From NCBI GenBank assembly GCA_947846985.1, contig CANTUZ010000005.1:51301389-51365388 (forward strand): DNA of 64,000 nucleotides, read 5' to 3'. This document shows positions 51,052-62,162 of the stretch, one piece after another (the first letter of the stretch is position 1; each line of letters starts with the position of its first letter). The DNA comes from Fratercula arctica (taxonomy: Eukaryota > Chordata > Aves > Charadriiformes > Alcidae). A program made the translations under genes and the position numbers. The notes beneath the pieces were generated by a model that was not told the DNA's origin, did no database searches, and saw only the letters and a list, made by a program, of their open reading frames with translations.

Positions 51052-52819
51052 GGGGGACTTGGCAGGGTTAGGTTTAAGACCATTGGACTCGATGGTCTTA
51101 AAGGTCTTTTCCAACCTAGACAATTCTATGATTCTACCCCAGGGAAAATCTTTTTCTAAACGAGTCCTGCCATAAGCAGTGCAAGACTTAATTTTCAAGG
51201 TAATGGATGATTTGAAGCACTGAGGGTTTTTAAAGCGGACCTGTCCAGTCTTGACACTTCTAAATATCAGGTCACAGTTATATTATTTAAATGAAGGCAC
51301 ATATATGTGTATAATTTAGGGGAAAGACTGCCTTCATCTTGAGTAGTCTGGCACCAACCAAATGGTTGTGAAAATCATTCTTGAAAAATGTAGCAACCCT
51401 TAACCAATGTAATAATACTCAGTTTCTCTTTCATAACCCAACTTTTCCTCAAATGTAAATGAATTTTGCACGCAGTGGGATCTTCATCTATTTTTCATGA
51501 ATCATAGCTTAAAGACTCATACACAAACACTTCAGGCTGCCTCAACACTCCTTCTTCTTTGCTTTTACACAGAAGTTATCACATGAGAAAACTATAAAAC
51601 CTCATTCTAGTTGGGGGGATTGTTTTTGTACCAATGGATATTTCTCAAGGCAAAACCCTGGAATTATGTCAATCCTTAGGGAAAAGTGTATTTTATTCAC
51701 ACAATGGTAGGTATTAAAGCTTGAAAGGTCATTTTAGAACATTTACTTTTTCCCAAAGCAGACTTGTTCCTTACAGTAAAGAGTTTACTGCAAAGAACTA
51801 AACACAATTGAGCTCAGGAAAGGAGGCACCATATGCACTGCTATAACATCAATCACGTGTCATTTATAAATTTGACTTAAGCCTCATGGGACATCAATAA
51901 GCATATGAAACAATCAAAACTGGCCCATTTTAGCCAGAAGCTAACTTCAGCTTCTGTTACAATGATCAAGCAGGGGAAAAGAATGGTGAAGAATTCCCTG
52001 CAGTAGAAACATTTCCAAAAGTTAATGCTCACACTGACTATTCGGATAGGAAGCTTAATGACTTAAAATAAGCCTGTGAGCAATCCACACCACCTGTTCC
52101 AGTTTGAAAAGAACTGAAATTCTGAGGGAAAATGACAATTCTAAATTAAAGCTTGTATTGATTCTGTCCGATTAAAAGACTCAAACTCCAGAATGCAAAC
52201 CTCTCCACACCAGACCTAGATAATGCATATCCTCAGCAGCATCTTGCTACTACCCATTTCCAAGAGGACAAATCCTGATTCTGATCACAATATATCGTAA
52301 AACCTTTTTTTCTTTTAAATGTCATGTTAAAGGGATCATTCGCTACCTCCTTGTTGCAGAAGATGGTTCTTATATTCAGCCCAATGAGAACTGCAGGATG
52401 TCGTAAGATCATGAGACCACTGGAAAATTAAGTGGCCCATCATTCTACATAAGTAATGATTTCTTAAAAGTTCAGGAAGTGCAAGAGTTTACTTGAATAT
52501 TCTGTGAGTTACACCGACTAAATATTAAAAAGCCCACACACAGTTTCAAATATTGAAGAACATATTTTGATAATGTAGGAGTATATAGTAGCAGTGTGCA
52601 AGATAAAATAGTACCTTTCTATTAGAGTGTTTATCGATTCTTAATGTATTTAAGAATTCATCAATAATTTAAAAATTAATAATGTGATGTTAACTGACAG
52701 CAGTTTCACACACTCCGTCTATATCCCTCTGTTCTTGTGTAAATAACATTAGAAGCCAATAGGTAAAAAAAAACCACCCCAAATCCCCCATGTTTAAATA
52801 AATAAATCTGACCTCATAC

Positions 52820-52947
52820 CTGTTGGGCTTTGTTGTCTGATGGCTGTGGAACTGGCAAAGTTTTTAACTTCAGTTGAACAGGCTTATCAAAAAAGGGTGC
52901 ACAGTAAGTCACTGTCTGTTCCACTTCTCCTGGAAGAACTAATGACC
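52820..52947 (-). CDS. IFTAP: IFTAP internal coding exon (LPGEVEQ exon)
   Basis: This 128-bp exon encodes 42 full codons after two bases that complete a glycine codon with the previous exon. It is bounded by TTATTCATCAG (acceptor) and AACAG|GTATGAGG (donor) on the minus strand. The start, SLVLPGEVEQTVTY, matches the human LLLPGEVEQ block, the second most conserved segment of the protein. The rest is a proline- and lysine-rich linker (FDKPVQLKLKTLPVPQPSDN) ending KAQQ, with little similarity to mammals. Phases fit both neighbours: a 1-base overhang upstream, phase 0 downstream into the LLGDDVQ exon. The region is probably disordered, and no domain is visible. Confidence 0.9.
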
Positions 52948-53344
52948 CTGATGAATAAAAAATAATCAACTTTACCCTTCCATCCGATGTATAAATTATC
53001 AAAATGCTGTGTAAAATCCTGTAGCGCTGAGACACAGGCAGAAGCTTGTTAGTCAATGTGTTGTTTATTACTATGTTGTACTTATTGTTGCGTAATATAT
53101 AATACAGGCAGCTATCTTTAAAACAGATCCATGCAGTCCTGAGCTAAAATCTAGACAATAAAATATGCTATACTAAGTAAAAATCAAACCTGATTGAAAA
53201 TAGACAGGTAGCTCTTCTTTCTTGAGGACACTGAATTAAAAATCTGGATAGACACTCCTAAACTCAGAGAACACCTGGGATTAGATTAATCTTTTTCATT
53301 AAAAAGGCAGAAGGTCCTGAGCAGAGATGTCTGCAGTAGGAGCT

Positions 53345-53470
53345 ACAAAAAAACAGACTGAATCCTGGTCTTGCCACTGATTAGTTGGGCAGTCTCATCC
53401 AATTATCTTTTGCCAGAGTTTCACCACCCGTACACTGGGCATAAAGAATCCTTGCAAAGCATCTTAACAT
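53345..53470 (+). mobile_element. MIR-like SINE relic
   Basis: The stretch reads ATCCTGGTCTTGCCACTGAT, then TAGTTGGGCAGTCTCATCCAA, CAGAGTTTCACCACCCGTAC, ACTGGGCATAAAGAATCC. This is the order of words in a MIR core and 3' part (TCTGCCACTGACTTGCTG, GGGCAAGTCAC, CAGTTTCCCCATCTGTAAAA, TGGGCATAATAAT). Divergence is high, so this is pattern recognition rather than a measured match. Confidence 0.62.
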
Positions 53471-54732
53471 GACTATCCCAAAACGTTAAGTAAAAATACC
53501 TGGTAGAAGTACTAATATTTCCCGCTACAGTGCTAGATGACTCTCTGGTCCAAGGATATTTCACGGATGTTTGTTCCTCCCTGAGCTTTCCACAAAGAGG
53601 TACTTGAAAGGACTTCCCTATATCTGGGACACACATGTAACCTTTCCACATGGGCAGGATTTGGTCCACGGTTCACAAATGCACAGACTTTCTCAATCAC
53701 TTTTCTTTTACATATTTAAGCAAAACTTTCATACTAGGAACAGTGGGTTTGCTTCTGTGACAGCTCAGAAGAATATGCTTTAGGTTTAGAAATATCTTTT
53801 AACATGAATCAGTCTCAGCTCTGCTACAGCACAGATGTGTCCATCTTGTTTCAGAAGTGTTTTTATGAAGGAACTTAAGGGGACCATATGTCTTGCAATT
53901 TAGAGTCAAAGGATTACGTAAATCTACCTACAATATTTTTCTGGCTGATACACACAGTTCTTTACAGCTTTATAAGACATTTTAGTAGCTTGATTTCCTC
54001 TTGAAAGCTTGGAATAAATTTTCAAAGCATTGCTTAAATTTTAGTTACTGGAACCAACAAGAGGGTACCTAGATTCAGGGTGAAAAAGAAGAAGTGGCAA
54101 TTTTTACCATAGCAGTGGAGGTACAGACCTCTCATTCTCCTGCAAATCTACATTTGAAGGTAATGATTTCCTAGCTAGGCCTTCATAAAAAATCCATGAT
54201 CGAATTCTTCATTTAGTTTTCTTCTGGGAATTGTGTAGTATTTCAAAGCAAGCAGGGCTTTGGACTTGTAAAGTGGAATGTTCTTTAAAAAAGAGCTGAA
54301 TTCATTCCCTTGGGATCTCATTCCTGGTTTTTTTGTCTTTTGGTTCATGATTCACATATAAGTGTCTTCCAGTTTTCATCCCTGTTCTCTTGATTGCTTA
54401 TATCTGTCTCTATGTGCTTTCAGTACTTGTTCTCAGCATAGCATCTGATCTTATTCTGCAGCAGTTACATGAGAAAGCTTTCTGAAAAGAACAGTGCAGC
54501 CCACAGGTATATAAGCTCTGCAACCACTTTTTTCCACCTTTCATAACTTGTGTCAAAACTATTTGTAGGACAAAAGGAAGATGTGGATGCTCATATAAAG
54601 GCAATGGCTTCTTCTGTTATTGTTTCAAACTTGCACCCTATATATATACTGTCACTGAAGGAAGGAAAGCCTGGACATCAAGGTTTGTATCACCTCCTGA
54701 TATAAACACTGATTATTTCTGTCCTAAAAACT

Positions 54733-54761
54733 CCCCCCCCCACCCCACCCCCTCCAACCCC
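54733..54761 (-). other. G-quadruplex motif on the IFTAP sense strand
   Basis: The plus strand has C runs of nine, four, five and four separated by one to five bases. The minus strand therefore carries four or more G runs and can form a quadruplex in DNA or in the intronic RNA of IFTAP. Confidence 0.75.
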
Positions 54762-55247
54762 AACAGACCAGTCTGTGGAGAGAAGATGAGGAGGAAGCAT
54801 GTTATGCATCAGTCTGGCAATGGCTCCAAAAGACAGCTCTTAAAAATTAGGACAACAGAAGGAAATTTATTTTTGCTTTTAGCAAGAAGTGCTTGTCATA
54901 CTCAGAATGTCAATTCCACTATTTTAAGGCTTGTTAGTAATGCAAACAATGTTTCAAATTCCCTTCAATCACCCCATAAGAATGTGGTAATCAACCTTTG
55001 TTTGCCAGTAGACACGCCAGAAATGAGCTTTGTCTCTCTATCCTGGCTGTGTGACAGCATATGAAAGTCTAATCGGTAAATGTTGCTTTCCCTGATAATG
55101 TTTAATCAAGAAACTCCGTCAGAGAGAAAAATTAGGGAGTTTTGACAGTCCTCCTTCTCAGTGGGAGCTCCCGAAGGAACTGTAAGTTTTAGCCAGTACC
55201 TCACAGCTGGTTTAGGCTGATGCTACAGCTCTAGTGGATGATGATCC

Positions 55248-55290
55248 TAATTAAGCTGCTAATTATGTTCTCTGTGGAGGTGATTAATTA
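55248..55290. promoter_or_regulatory. TAATTA cluster, candidate intronic enhancer
   Basis: Three TAATTA homeodomain cores (55248-55253, 55260-55265, 55285-55290) lie within 43 bp. Two are flanked by GC(T)-containing words arranged as a loose inverted repeat (GCTAATTA and TTAATTAGC). There is no repeat or coding signature. AT-rich background makes single sites common; the tight spacing is what stands out. Confidence 0.3.
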
Positions 55291-58200
55291 GCAACAGGAA
55301 AGCCTTGGATACTGCCAATGGCACCACTTATAGCGATAACTGAGCAGGCAGCGACATCAAAAAATCTGAGAAGAGATTTTGAAATACACCTCTCCTTGTA
55401 CCATGAAGAATCAACTTCCTGGATGATACGGCAGTGAACTCTAATGATTTTACTCAAGTCCAGCACACTTTAATGAGGGTGTATTTGGAAACCGATCAGT
55501 TGTCTTGTCTTTAGTACCTTCCCCCCCCACACACACGATAGACCCACAGGAAGTGATTACCGCGTCTTTGAACACTGCTGCGTCGGGGGTTTTTGCTCAC
55601 CATTGACATTAATTATAAGTACGGAAAGAATCTATTGGCACAACCCTGATTTGAACTTTCAAGAGTGAAGGAGTTCAATATCTTGCCTAAATCTTTAGCT
55701 TTACTATAGACAAATGATGCTATAGATACACTAACACAGGTTTTACCACTTTCAGACACTACATTTCACAAAACCCGCTGTTGATGAGGAGCTGAGGTCG
55801 GAGCTCATGATAATGAAAAAAGCTTAAAAGCTAAATTTTGCTGTCTCCCCTGGTTCTTAGACTTCAGGCTGTTAGCCCCAAAGAGATGACTAGTGTGAAA
55901 TCATCTCGAGGCAGTGTTAAATGGATTGCAGGGACTGAAGCAGAAAAAAGAAAAGAGGTTAATCAGCTGTGGGGAGCCCTACACTTGAAAAAATCCACAT
56001 TATTTAACTCTGAATCCCCTTCCTCAATCTGATTTTTCTGGATGTAAATATAGGCTCAAAATATAAATGGAAAGGCATAGACTATGGAAAATAACAGAAA
56101 TTGATATAATTTGCCTAAAAAATTATTTAAATAATCAAATAGTTACGTTTGGCCTCAGCTTCAAAGTAACTGAGTCACTTGGGTTCTCCTCAACGTCTCT
56201 GGGGTTACAGAGAACCAAGACTTTGAAAAGACAAGTTTACAGTACCTCAGGGCTCCAAGATGGATTAGGATGAGACTCTGATATCCTTGCCTATGCAGCC
56301 TCACCCATACATTTAATTAGTCCTATTTTAATTTTCTCTTGCATTTAAAAAATAGCACACTCATGGTCTCTAGATATGCTTTTTACGTATTTTGTACGTT
56401 ATACAAATATTACCTCTTATTACCTAACTACCCTTCGAGCCCTGCAGCAAGTCATTTGTCACCAGTCCTGGAAAGTAATTCTGTTGCCAAAACATAGGTA
56501 CTAGGCGTTCTCCATCCATCCCTGGAGAAAGGCTGATGATCTCTATTGTTGCCTTAAGCTACTTACAGTTACACATTAAATTCAGTGAGAAAGAGCAATT
56601 TAACAGCCCACCATGCACATGCTGTCTCTACAGAATGCATTAAAGCTATGGTTTAGGGCAGCAATTTTACTTTGCCAGTCATGGTTTACTGTGCCAAAGT
56701 CCCACAATGCAAAGCATTGCCCAGGTTTCAGGCTTTCAGTGCTGTCTAATGAAAACAGCTACAATGGATTTGTATACTGGCCAATTTATGGGGTGCTTTT
56801 ATTTTTGTAAGAAGCAGCTGTATCCATTCACACCTTAAAAGACATTGGACTTAGGAAAATAAGTTGAAAAAAAAAAATGGAGAAAAAAACCCACTAGAAT
56901 GATTCTCACAGGACATCTCCCAAAAGGCACTAGTTTAGATGGGATGTTTTAACACCTATTTTCTACTATGCTTTTCACACTGTCAGCTTTCATCCAATTC
57001 CCCTTAAGGGTGAATATTTATTGTATTAATGTACAGTTGCTAACTCAGCTAACTGATCTGCCCTTTAAAGCTAAATGAAGTACAGAGATACTGAACTGTT
57101 GCCAATAACAAGTAGAGATAAAAGCTTGTTGTAATTATACTAGCAAGGTATGACATTTTTCACCGTGTGTCCCAGCTTGTTTTGCCAATATGAAGTCTTA
57201 AATCTATCATTTATTCTGACATACAGGTGGCAGCATTTAAAAAGGCCAGCAACAGAACATCTTTCAAATTTGTGTCACATTTTGCCTCACTTATAAACAA
57301 ACTGGAATTCTTCTGAATTACTCCTTTATTGGTGTTCAACAGGGATATTATTTTATATTACTTTATTATTACAAACAATAAAGTGACACTATTTTATATT
57401 TTAATTTGCATTTTGTTGCTATGGTTTCTACAGGAGTAAGATTATACCTCTCTTATTATGAAGCCTATCAAGTGGATTTTGACATGTAAGACAACTATTA
57501 AACTATAAGTCCTATTTTCTGCACTTAGGAGTCAAGAGGAAATTTTTCATCTTGACTCAACAACTATCTCTACTGAAGAAGCCCTGGGCAAGACTCAGTC
57601 TGTGGGTTTCCCAGATATAAATTTGGATGCTGTTCACTTTCCTTACACAGTTTAGAAGGAATAATTAGCTTCTGGCTATGCAGTGTTTTGATGTTATAAA
57701 ACACAACCTAAATGCTTAATGTTGTTAGTGAGCACTGTTGATTGCTTAGGAGTTAATAGGACTCCTTTCTGCACTGAGGCAGTCTGTGCAGGGACTTTGT
57801 GCCGGCAGTGCTGTCTCATGGGAAGAGCTGAGGAGAACAGAGACTGAAAGCCAAGTCAAACGTCACGTAAAAAGTGAGTAGTTAGCACACAGATAATCTC
57901 CAGTAGTGGTGGTATAATGTTATGTTTATTGTTTTTATAATCACCAATAAAAGCACTAACTGAAAGGTTTTCCCAACGTGGCTTGCATAAAGTGCTATTC
58001 AGACAGTACAAGCAGATGATCATTTTTGTAATTTTACCAGGGGTTTCTAAACGTATGTGATTAACATTTACTCTTGCATACACACAAATACATAGAAAAG
58101 CCTGGAGAGAGGCAGCGTCTGGCATGGTCCAGAAAATGGTGAGCTGCCCCCAGGCTCTGGCAGAGTTCTTCTTTCCTCACTGCTGCCCTGCTTGGTATTT

Positions 58201-58714
58201 TAGTGTTGGCCTTACTTCTCATAATCCAATTTGTGGCCCGTTTTGAACTAGAGATATGTAAAAATACTTCCATTAACCAGCTATAGACAATTCTCATTTC
58301 AATATGATACAAGTGAAACATGGGTTTAGGCTTCCACCAGTGAGCCCCAGGGTTTTTAATAGATATTACCAGAATTGAAGACATAACCACAGAACAATGT
58401 CCTACAAAAGGAAAAATGGGTACATATGAACACTGCACTCAGAAGAAAGCTTTGATGTCTGTACTTGATACAGGACTGCTATCTTACTCTACCTTCCTGA
58501 AATGCCCAGGTTGGAGAAAAAATCTGTAAACCTGGCTTATGTTAGTTTATTATTTCCTTGGGAGTTACAGCCAAGCTCCAAATATTCATCAACTGGAAGT
58601 CTCTAAGCCCTCTGACTTGATAGGAATTCTGCACGTACAGAAAAGAAAGACTAATCAAATCTTTAATGGATTAGACAGACTAAACAAATGGCAATAACCA
58701 AGGAACTGAGAACC

Positions 58715-58870
58715 AATGTCCTGCTCTGCAACAGCTTCTTTCAGTGATCTTAGGCAAATCCCATAATCTGTGTGGCTTGGTTTCTTCGTGCTGTCACAGG
58801 TATAGATGAGGAAAATATATTTAATCACTAAAAGGTCGACAATTCTGGTGGTAATAAAGACCACACAAGC
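58715..58870 (+). mobile_element. MIR-like SINE relic
   Basis: CTGCTCTGCAACAGCTTCTT, then GATCTTAGGCAAATCCCATAA, CTGTGTGGCTTGGTTTCTTC and GTATAGATGAGGAAAAT follow the MIR order (GGCTCTGCCACT, CCTTGGGCAAATCACTTAA, CTGTGCCTCAGTTTCC, GTAAAATGAGGA). It is old and diverged, and antisense to the gene like the other two relics. Confidence 0.6.
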
Positions 58871-59482
58871 ACCTATGATAGACAAATAACTAGACACTAG
58901 GTTTCTATTTACTTTTTATAGGTGTGAGAGTTAAAATTATTATAGATGTATGGAACAGTTCAACACAACTCAAAATGCTCATAATTGGAATTCTTAAAGA
59001 AGTTCACTGTGAATTAAAAATTAGTCTGATCAATTTTAAACCCAGGATGAAATCATTTTAATAGGCAGAGACAACATTTTCATTAAATATTTCTACTTCA
59101 TAGAAATCTCTTTTAGCACCCATGTTAATTTGTGGAGAAACTTCTGTAATCACAATTATTTCAGTACAAAAGAGAAGTGCAGAAAAATGTAGAAATGTTG
59201 CTAACAAGAAGAGTTCTTTAATTCTGAAAAATCTTGAAAAAAATAACTGCTCACCAGGGCACAGTACCACAAATATTCCTTATAATTTATTTTCTCATTA
59301 CCACTTAGAGTGAGGAAATGCGTACTTTAATTTGGGGAACTTGGGCAATTTGGGGAATTTTTAGCAATAGAAGAACTGAAGAACATTTTTTTTTAGAGAA
59401 GAAACGTTGCTTTAAACAATGTCCATACACCTGCATCCAAAGACAGACAATGATAGTGAATATGAAAAGGGGCGAAACCTAC

Positions 59483-59540
59483 CACGGCATGTCTCTTCAT
59501 CTGTGTCTACATCTTCCAAATCTAAGTACTTGTCCATCTG
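59483..59540 (-). CDS. IFTAP: IFTAP internal coding exon (LDLEDVDTDEE exon)
   Basis: This 58-bp exon encodes QMDKYLDLEDVDTDEETCR plus the first base of a glycine codon. The block YLDLEDVDTDEE matches the human FLDLEDLDMDEE segment, and its position directly before LPGEVEQ is the same in both. The acceptor is a tandem NAGNAG, TTTTTACAGCAG. Using the first AG includes the glutamine, and using the second starts at the ATG codon (59537). The donor is CGTG|GTAGGT, a strong consensus. The phase-1 end pairs exactly with the 52.8-kb exon. The exon is acidic with no folded domain visible. Confidence 0.88.
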
Positions 59541-60481
59541 CTGTAAAAACCCCAAATTGGAAAATAATTAAAATGTATTAATTCCATTTCTTATACTACA
59601 ATCTAGAGCAAAGCAAAAAAGCCTTACTTTGTCTCCCTCATCTTCTCCAGTCTCCCCTGCATTTTTCCAAGCAAGCATGTGAGTTTTCTTTGAAATGTGT
59701 AACTCAAAGGAAATACTTTTTTAAGTATAGGCAAAGAAATGCTGCCAAAATTGCTGCATATCAACTACAGTGATGGGAAAGAAGCTCAAGCTGTACAGCA
59801 ACTTTTTCAGGAACTTAGTGGGAAGATGGAAAAGTAAAGTATGTTCATAGGAAAAAGATACATGATAAGTTACTCTGCAGTTTTGCATGCTCACTGTATA
59901 TGGCACAGAGACAATATGTGCTGTAGGCAAGGTAGAGCTTGATCCTTCTGTTTTGATACTAATGCTGAACTGAATGGAAAATCAAAAAGCTAAGAATTAT
60001 TACATTTTTAGTATTCCATCTGGGACATTGCACTACTGTTTTTTCAGGCTGATGTCCCTTCAAATTAGTCTAAACTATCTAAAACGTACTACAAGAAAAG
60101 ACATTTCTTATTTCAGGTAGCACTCTGAATAGATTCACAGGGTGAAAGGCCTATGTGCAAATAGTGTTACCATAGAGGATCTACTGTATGCACTGGGTAG
60201 TCTTCTGTGTTTCCATTCAGTAATTAGAGATGCTCTTACATAATTTTTCCAACCTGATTTGACACCATTCTCATCAACACTTACATAACCTTTACACTTT
60301 AAAAGTACATACTCGTTAACATTTGAAAAAAATTCTGGATGGTGATGCTCTTATCCTTCTTTCCCACAGATGGGAAAGAAATACATCAACAAATCCTAAG
60401 TACCTCGTAAACAAATAAAGCAAAAATCAGTCATGTTCTACTCATAATTCCCACTTTGAAGAAAATTAAAGAAAACCTCAC
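59541..60481 (-). other. IFTAP intron (941 bp)
   Basis: The intron runs from GTGAGGTTTTC to TTTTTACAG on the minus strand. I see no repeats or other features in it. Its reality depends on the 72-bp exon at 60482-60553; without that exon the intron would run to 62004. Confidence 0.55.
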
Positions 60482-60553
60482 TTTCACTCTTTCAGAGAGA
60501 CTGAGACCATTTCCATCAGAGACACCAGGTTTCCAGCTCTCATTCATCACCAT
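60482..60553 (-). CDS. IFTAP: probable IFTAP internal exon, 72 bp, frame-neutral
   Basis: A candidate exon of exactly 24 codons, MVMNESWKPGVSDGNGLSLS then ERVK, lies between a good acceptor (CTATCTGTTGACAG) and a good donor (GTGAAA|GTGAGG) on the minus strand. It is open in the phase required by both neighbours (phase 0 at each end). I cannot align it convincingly to the mammalian protein, whose middle region diverges fast. Because its length is a multiple of three and the phases are 0-0, skipping it leaves the protein in frame. It could therefore be constitutive, alternative, or a chance exon-like stretch. Confidence 0.55.
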
Positions 60554-62004
60554 CTGTCAACAGATAGGCAGAAATACTTATATGCATGAAACAGAACCAA
60601 AATCATAGTCAAAGCACCTCCTGATTTACACATACAGATCCTTTATGGTGTATTTAATTTTTTTTTAAAATTTAATGTAATGCTCCTGAAAATAGAACGT
60701 ATGCAGGTAATCCTCTGAAAACCTACACAGGACCAGACTGTTCAATTGGAACAACAGTGCAAGTAATCATAACATGCCTAAAAAGCAGCATTTAGAACAG
60801 AAGCATTGTTTTTAATAGCAGTTTTTTCCCTCTTTCCTTTCCTCAGGGCAGGCTTAAAAGTTACAGTGGCCAACTTACTGCATTACAGGCTCCTCCTGCT
60901 ACGATGCTAGCAATTTTTCTGGTGCATTCTACTATTACTCTATTTGTTTCTTAAACTGCTAATGTGACAAAAATGTGCAGCCATGCCTGAAACTTTTTTT
61001 CTGTAGCAACAAAAACAAGTATTAAGATGTTCCGTTAAATAAAAGATAATGGAAGTTGCACATTGTTTTATGGGGCAGAAAGCCAATTCAAAGTGGCTCA
61101 AGTAAGACATCCAAAAGCAGTCTAACCCAATGAAGCAACCGTATTCTTCATGATGAAAATGTCAAAACGATTCTTGTCATTATTATTGCACAATCAACTG
61201 ACAGAATGTGATTGTTTTAAAAGCCTTGTTTGATTCCACATCAAAAGCATGTGCTAACAGGGAGGAAAATGACAGCTTGTGTGTGCTCTTTGACCAAGGC
61301 CTGGCAGGCCCACCATTTGACGGCAATTAAGTGTGGTGCTCTCTGTATTGCACAAAATGACCTGCTACTTCTTTTTTAATAAAAAGTTTAATGAAGGGAA
61401 TTTTTGAGTACAGGCTAGATCACAGCCTAGTTATTTGTTATTCAGGCAGAAGGTGAGAAGTTCCTAACAAGTGGACTCAGATTTCCATCTCGCTGTCTCC
61501 AGATGATGTCTGCTGTTTTACTGTCCCTACACATTAAATCCCTAGTCTCATGTTTCAGAATATTAAAAATGCCTCTGGCCTGCTTACTGTTTACTTTAGG
61601 TAGCTGTAGCAATCTAGCTTCAGTAACACAGAATTCAGTACTTGCTAAAATCCCCAAGAAGCAAAATAAATCTGTGCATGCTGGCATCCATACTCTCAAG
61701 ACTTTTTCCTTTTTGCCAGCCTCTACTGTTAACTGCAGGCTTCAGTGAAAGCATTACAAAGGTCCTTGCAGGGTGCCTTATTTATTAATCAGTTTATGGA
61801 AGCTCTTCAGTCGAACAAATGCCACTGCCAAACATGATCCCTGCAGGTGCCTCTGTAAGCATTACACACTTAGGTAGTATTTTAAATATTTGCCTCGGAT
61901 GGGATAAATACCACTAGCTTCTAACATTTGGACAGTATATCTCCCCATATTTTCATCTGTTTGAATGTGGTGCTTGTCCGCATGGACAAATGTTAACTCA
62001 TTAC
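60554..62004 (-). other. IFTAP intron (about 1.45 kb)
   Basis: The intron begins GTAATGAG after the AATAAG exon end and ends at TTGACAG if the 72-bp exon is used. A stretch at 61160-61380 contains words such as TTTGACCAAGGCC and TGACCTGC and looks single-copy, but I cannot assign it a role. Confidence 0.55.
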
Positions 62005-62162
62005 CTTATTATCATTTGACATCTGTGGTGGAAGAGACACACACATTTCTTTGCTTCTTCCAGGTGAGCCATCCTGTTTATTTCTGTTTGATAATTCAGA
62101 AGTAGAAAATGTCTTTCTTAGGGAGTCCACTTTACTTCCTTGAATTGTCTTCCCCTCTTCCT
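62005..62162 (-). CDS. IFTAP: IFTAP coding exon (most 5' exon in window)
   Basis: This 158-bp exon begins with two bases that complete a codon from the missing upstream exon. It then has 52 codons, from EEGKTIQGSKVDSLRKTFST to VSLPPQMSNDNK, ending in phase 0. Boundaries are CTCCTTGCAG and AATAAG|GTAATGAG on the minus strand. The composition (Ser, Lys, Asn, Asp) and placement fit the poorly conserved region before the LDLED block of IFTAP, but residue-level similarity to mammals is weak. Exon status rests mainly on splice sites, phase and position. The exon(s) carrying the start codon and the N-terminal 30 to 40 residues are not found between here and 64000. Confidence 0.72.

Larger units (their letters stand above)
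49090..51137 (+). mobile_element. CR1 LINE, 5'-truncated, inactive, antisense in IFTAP intron
   Basis: This CR1 copy of about 2 kb covers the endonuclease-RT linker, the RT and the C-terminus of ORF2, and ends in the 3' tail CAATTCTATGATTCTA. Many frame breaks and stops interrupt it. A 23-bp tandem duplication (49575-49620) lies in a spacer. The C-terminal wording and 3' tail (GACTCGATGGTCTTAAAGGT) are those of the fragment at 18592-19012, a different CR1 lineage from the copies at 11.6, 25.9 and 37.2 kb. It is inserted opposite to the direction of IFTAP transcription. The left edge is approximate. Confidence 0.93.
45362..52819 (-). other. IFTAP intron between exons at 52.8 kb and 45.2 kb
   Basis: The intron is about 7.5 kb, starts with GTATGAGG after AACAG and ends in TTATTACAG on the minus strand. 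It carries a MIR-like SINE relic (48340-48470) and a long CR1 copy (49090-51137), both in antisense orientation to the gene. Other frames in it, for example 47299-47721 on the plus strand, have no recognisable product. Confidence 0.85.
52948..59482 (-). other. IFTAP intron between exons at 59.5 kb and 52.8 kb
   Basis: The intron is about 6.5 kb, starts GTAGGTTTC and ends TTCATCAG on the minus strand. It holds two MIR-like relics (53345-53470 and 58715-58870), a G-quadruplex motif on the sense strand (54733-54761) and a cluster of TAATTA words (55248-55290). Other frames show nothing recognisable. Confidence 0.85.
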
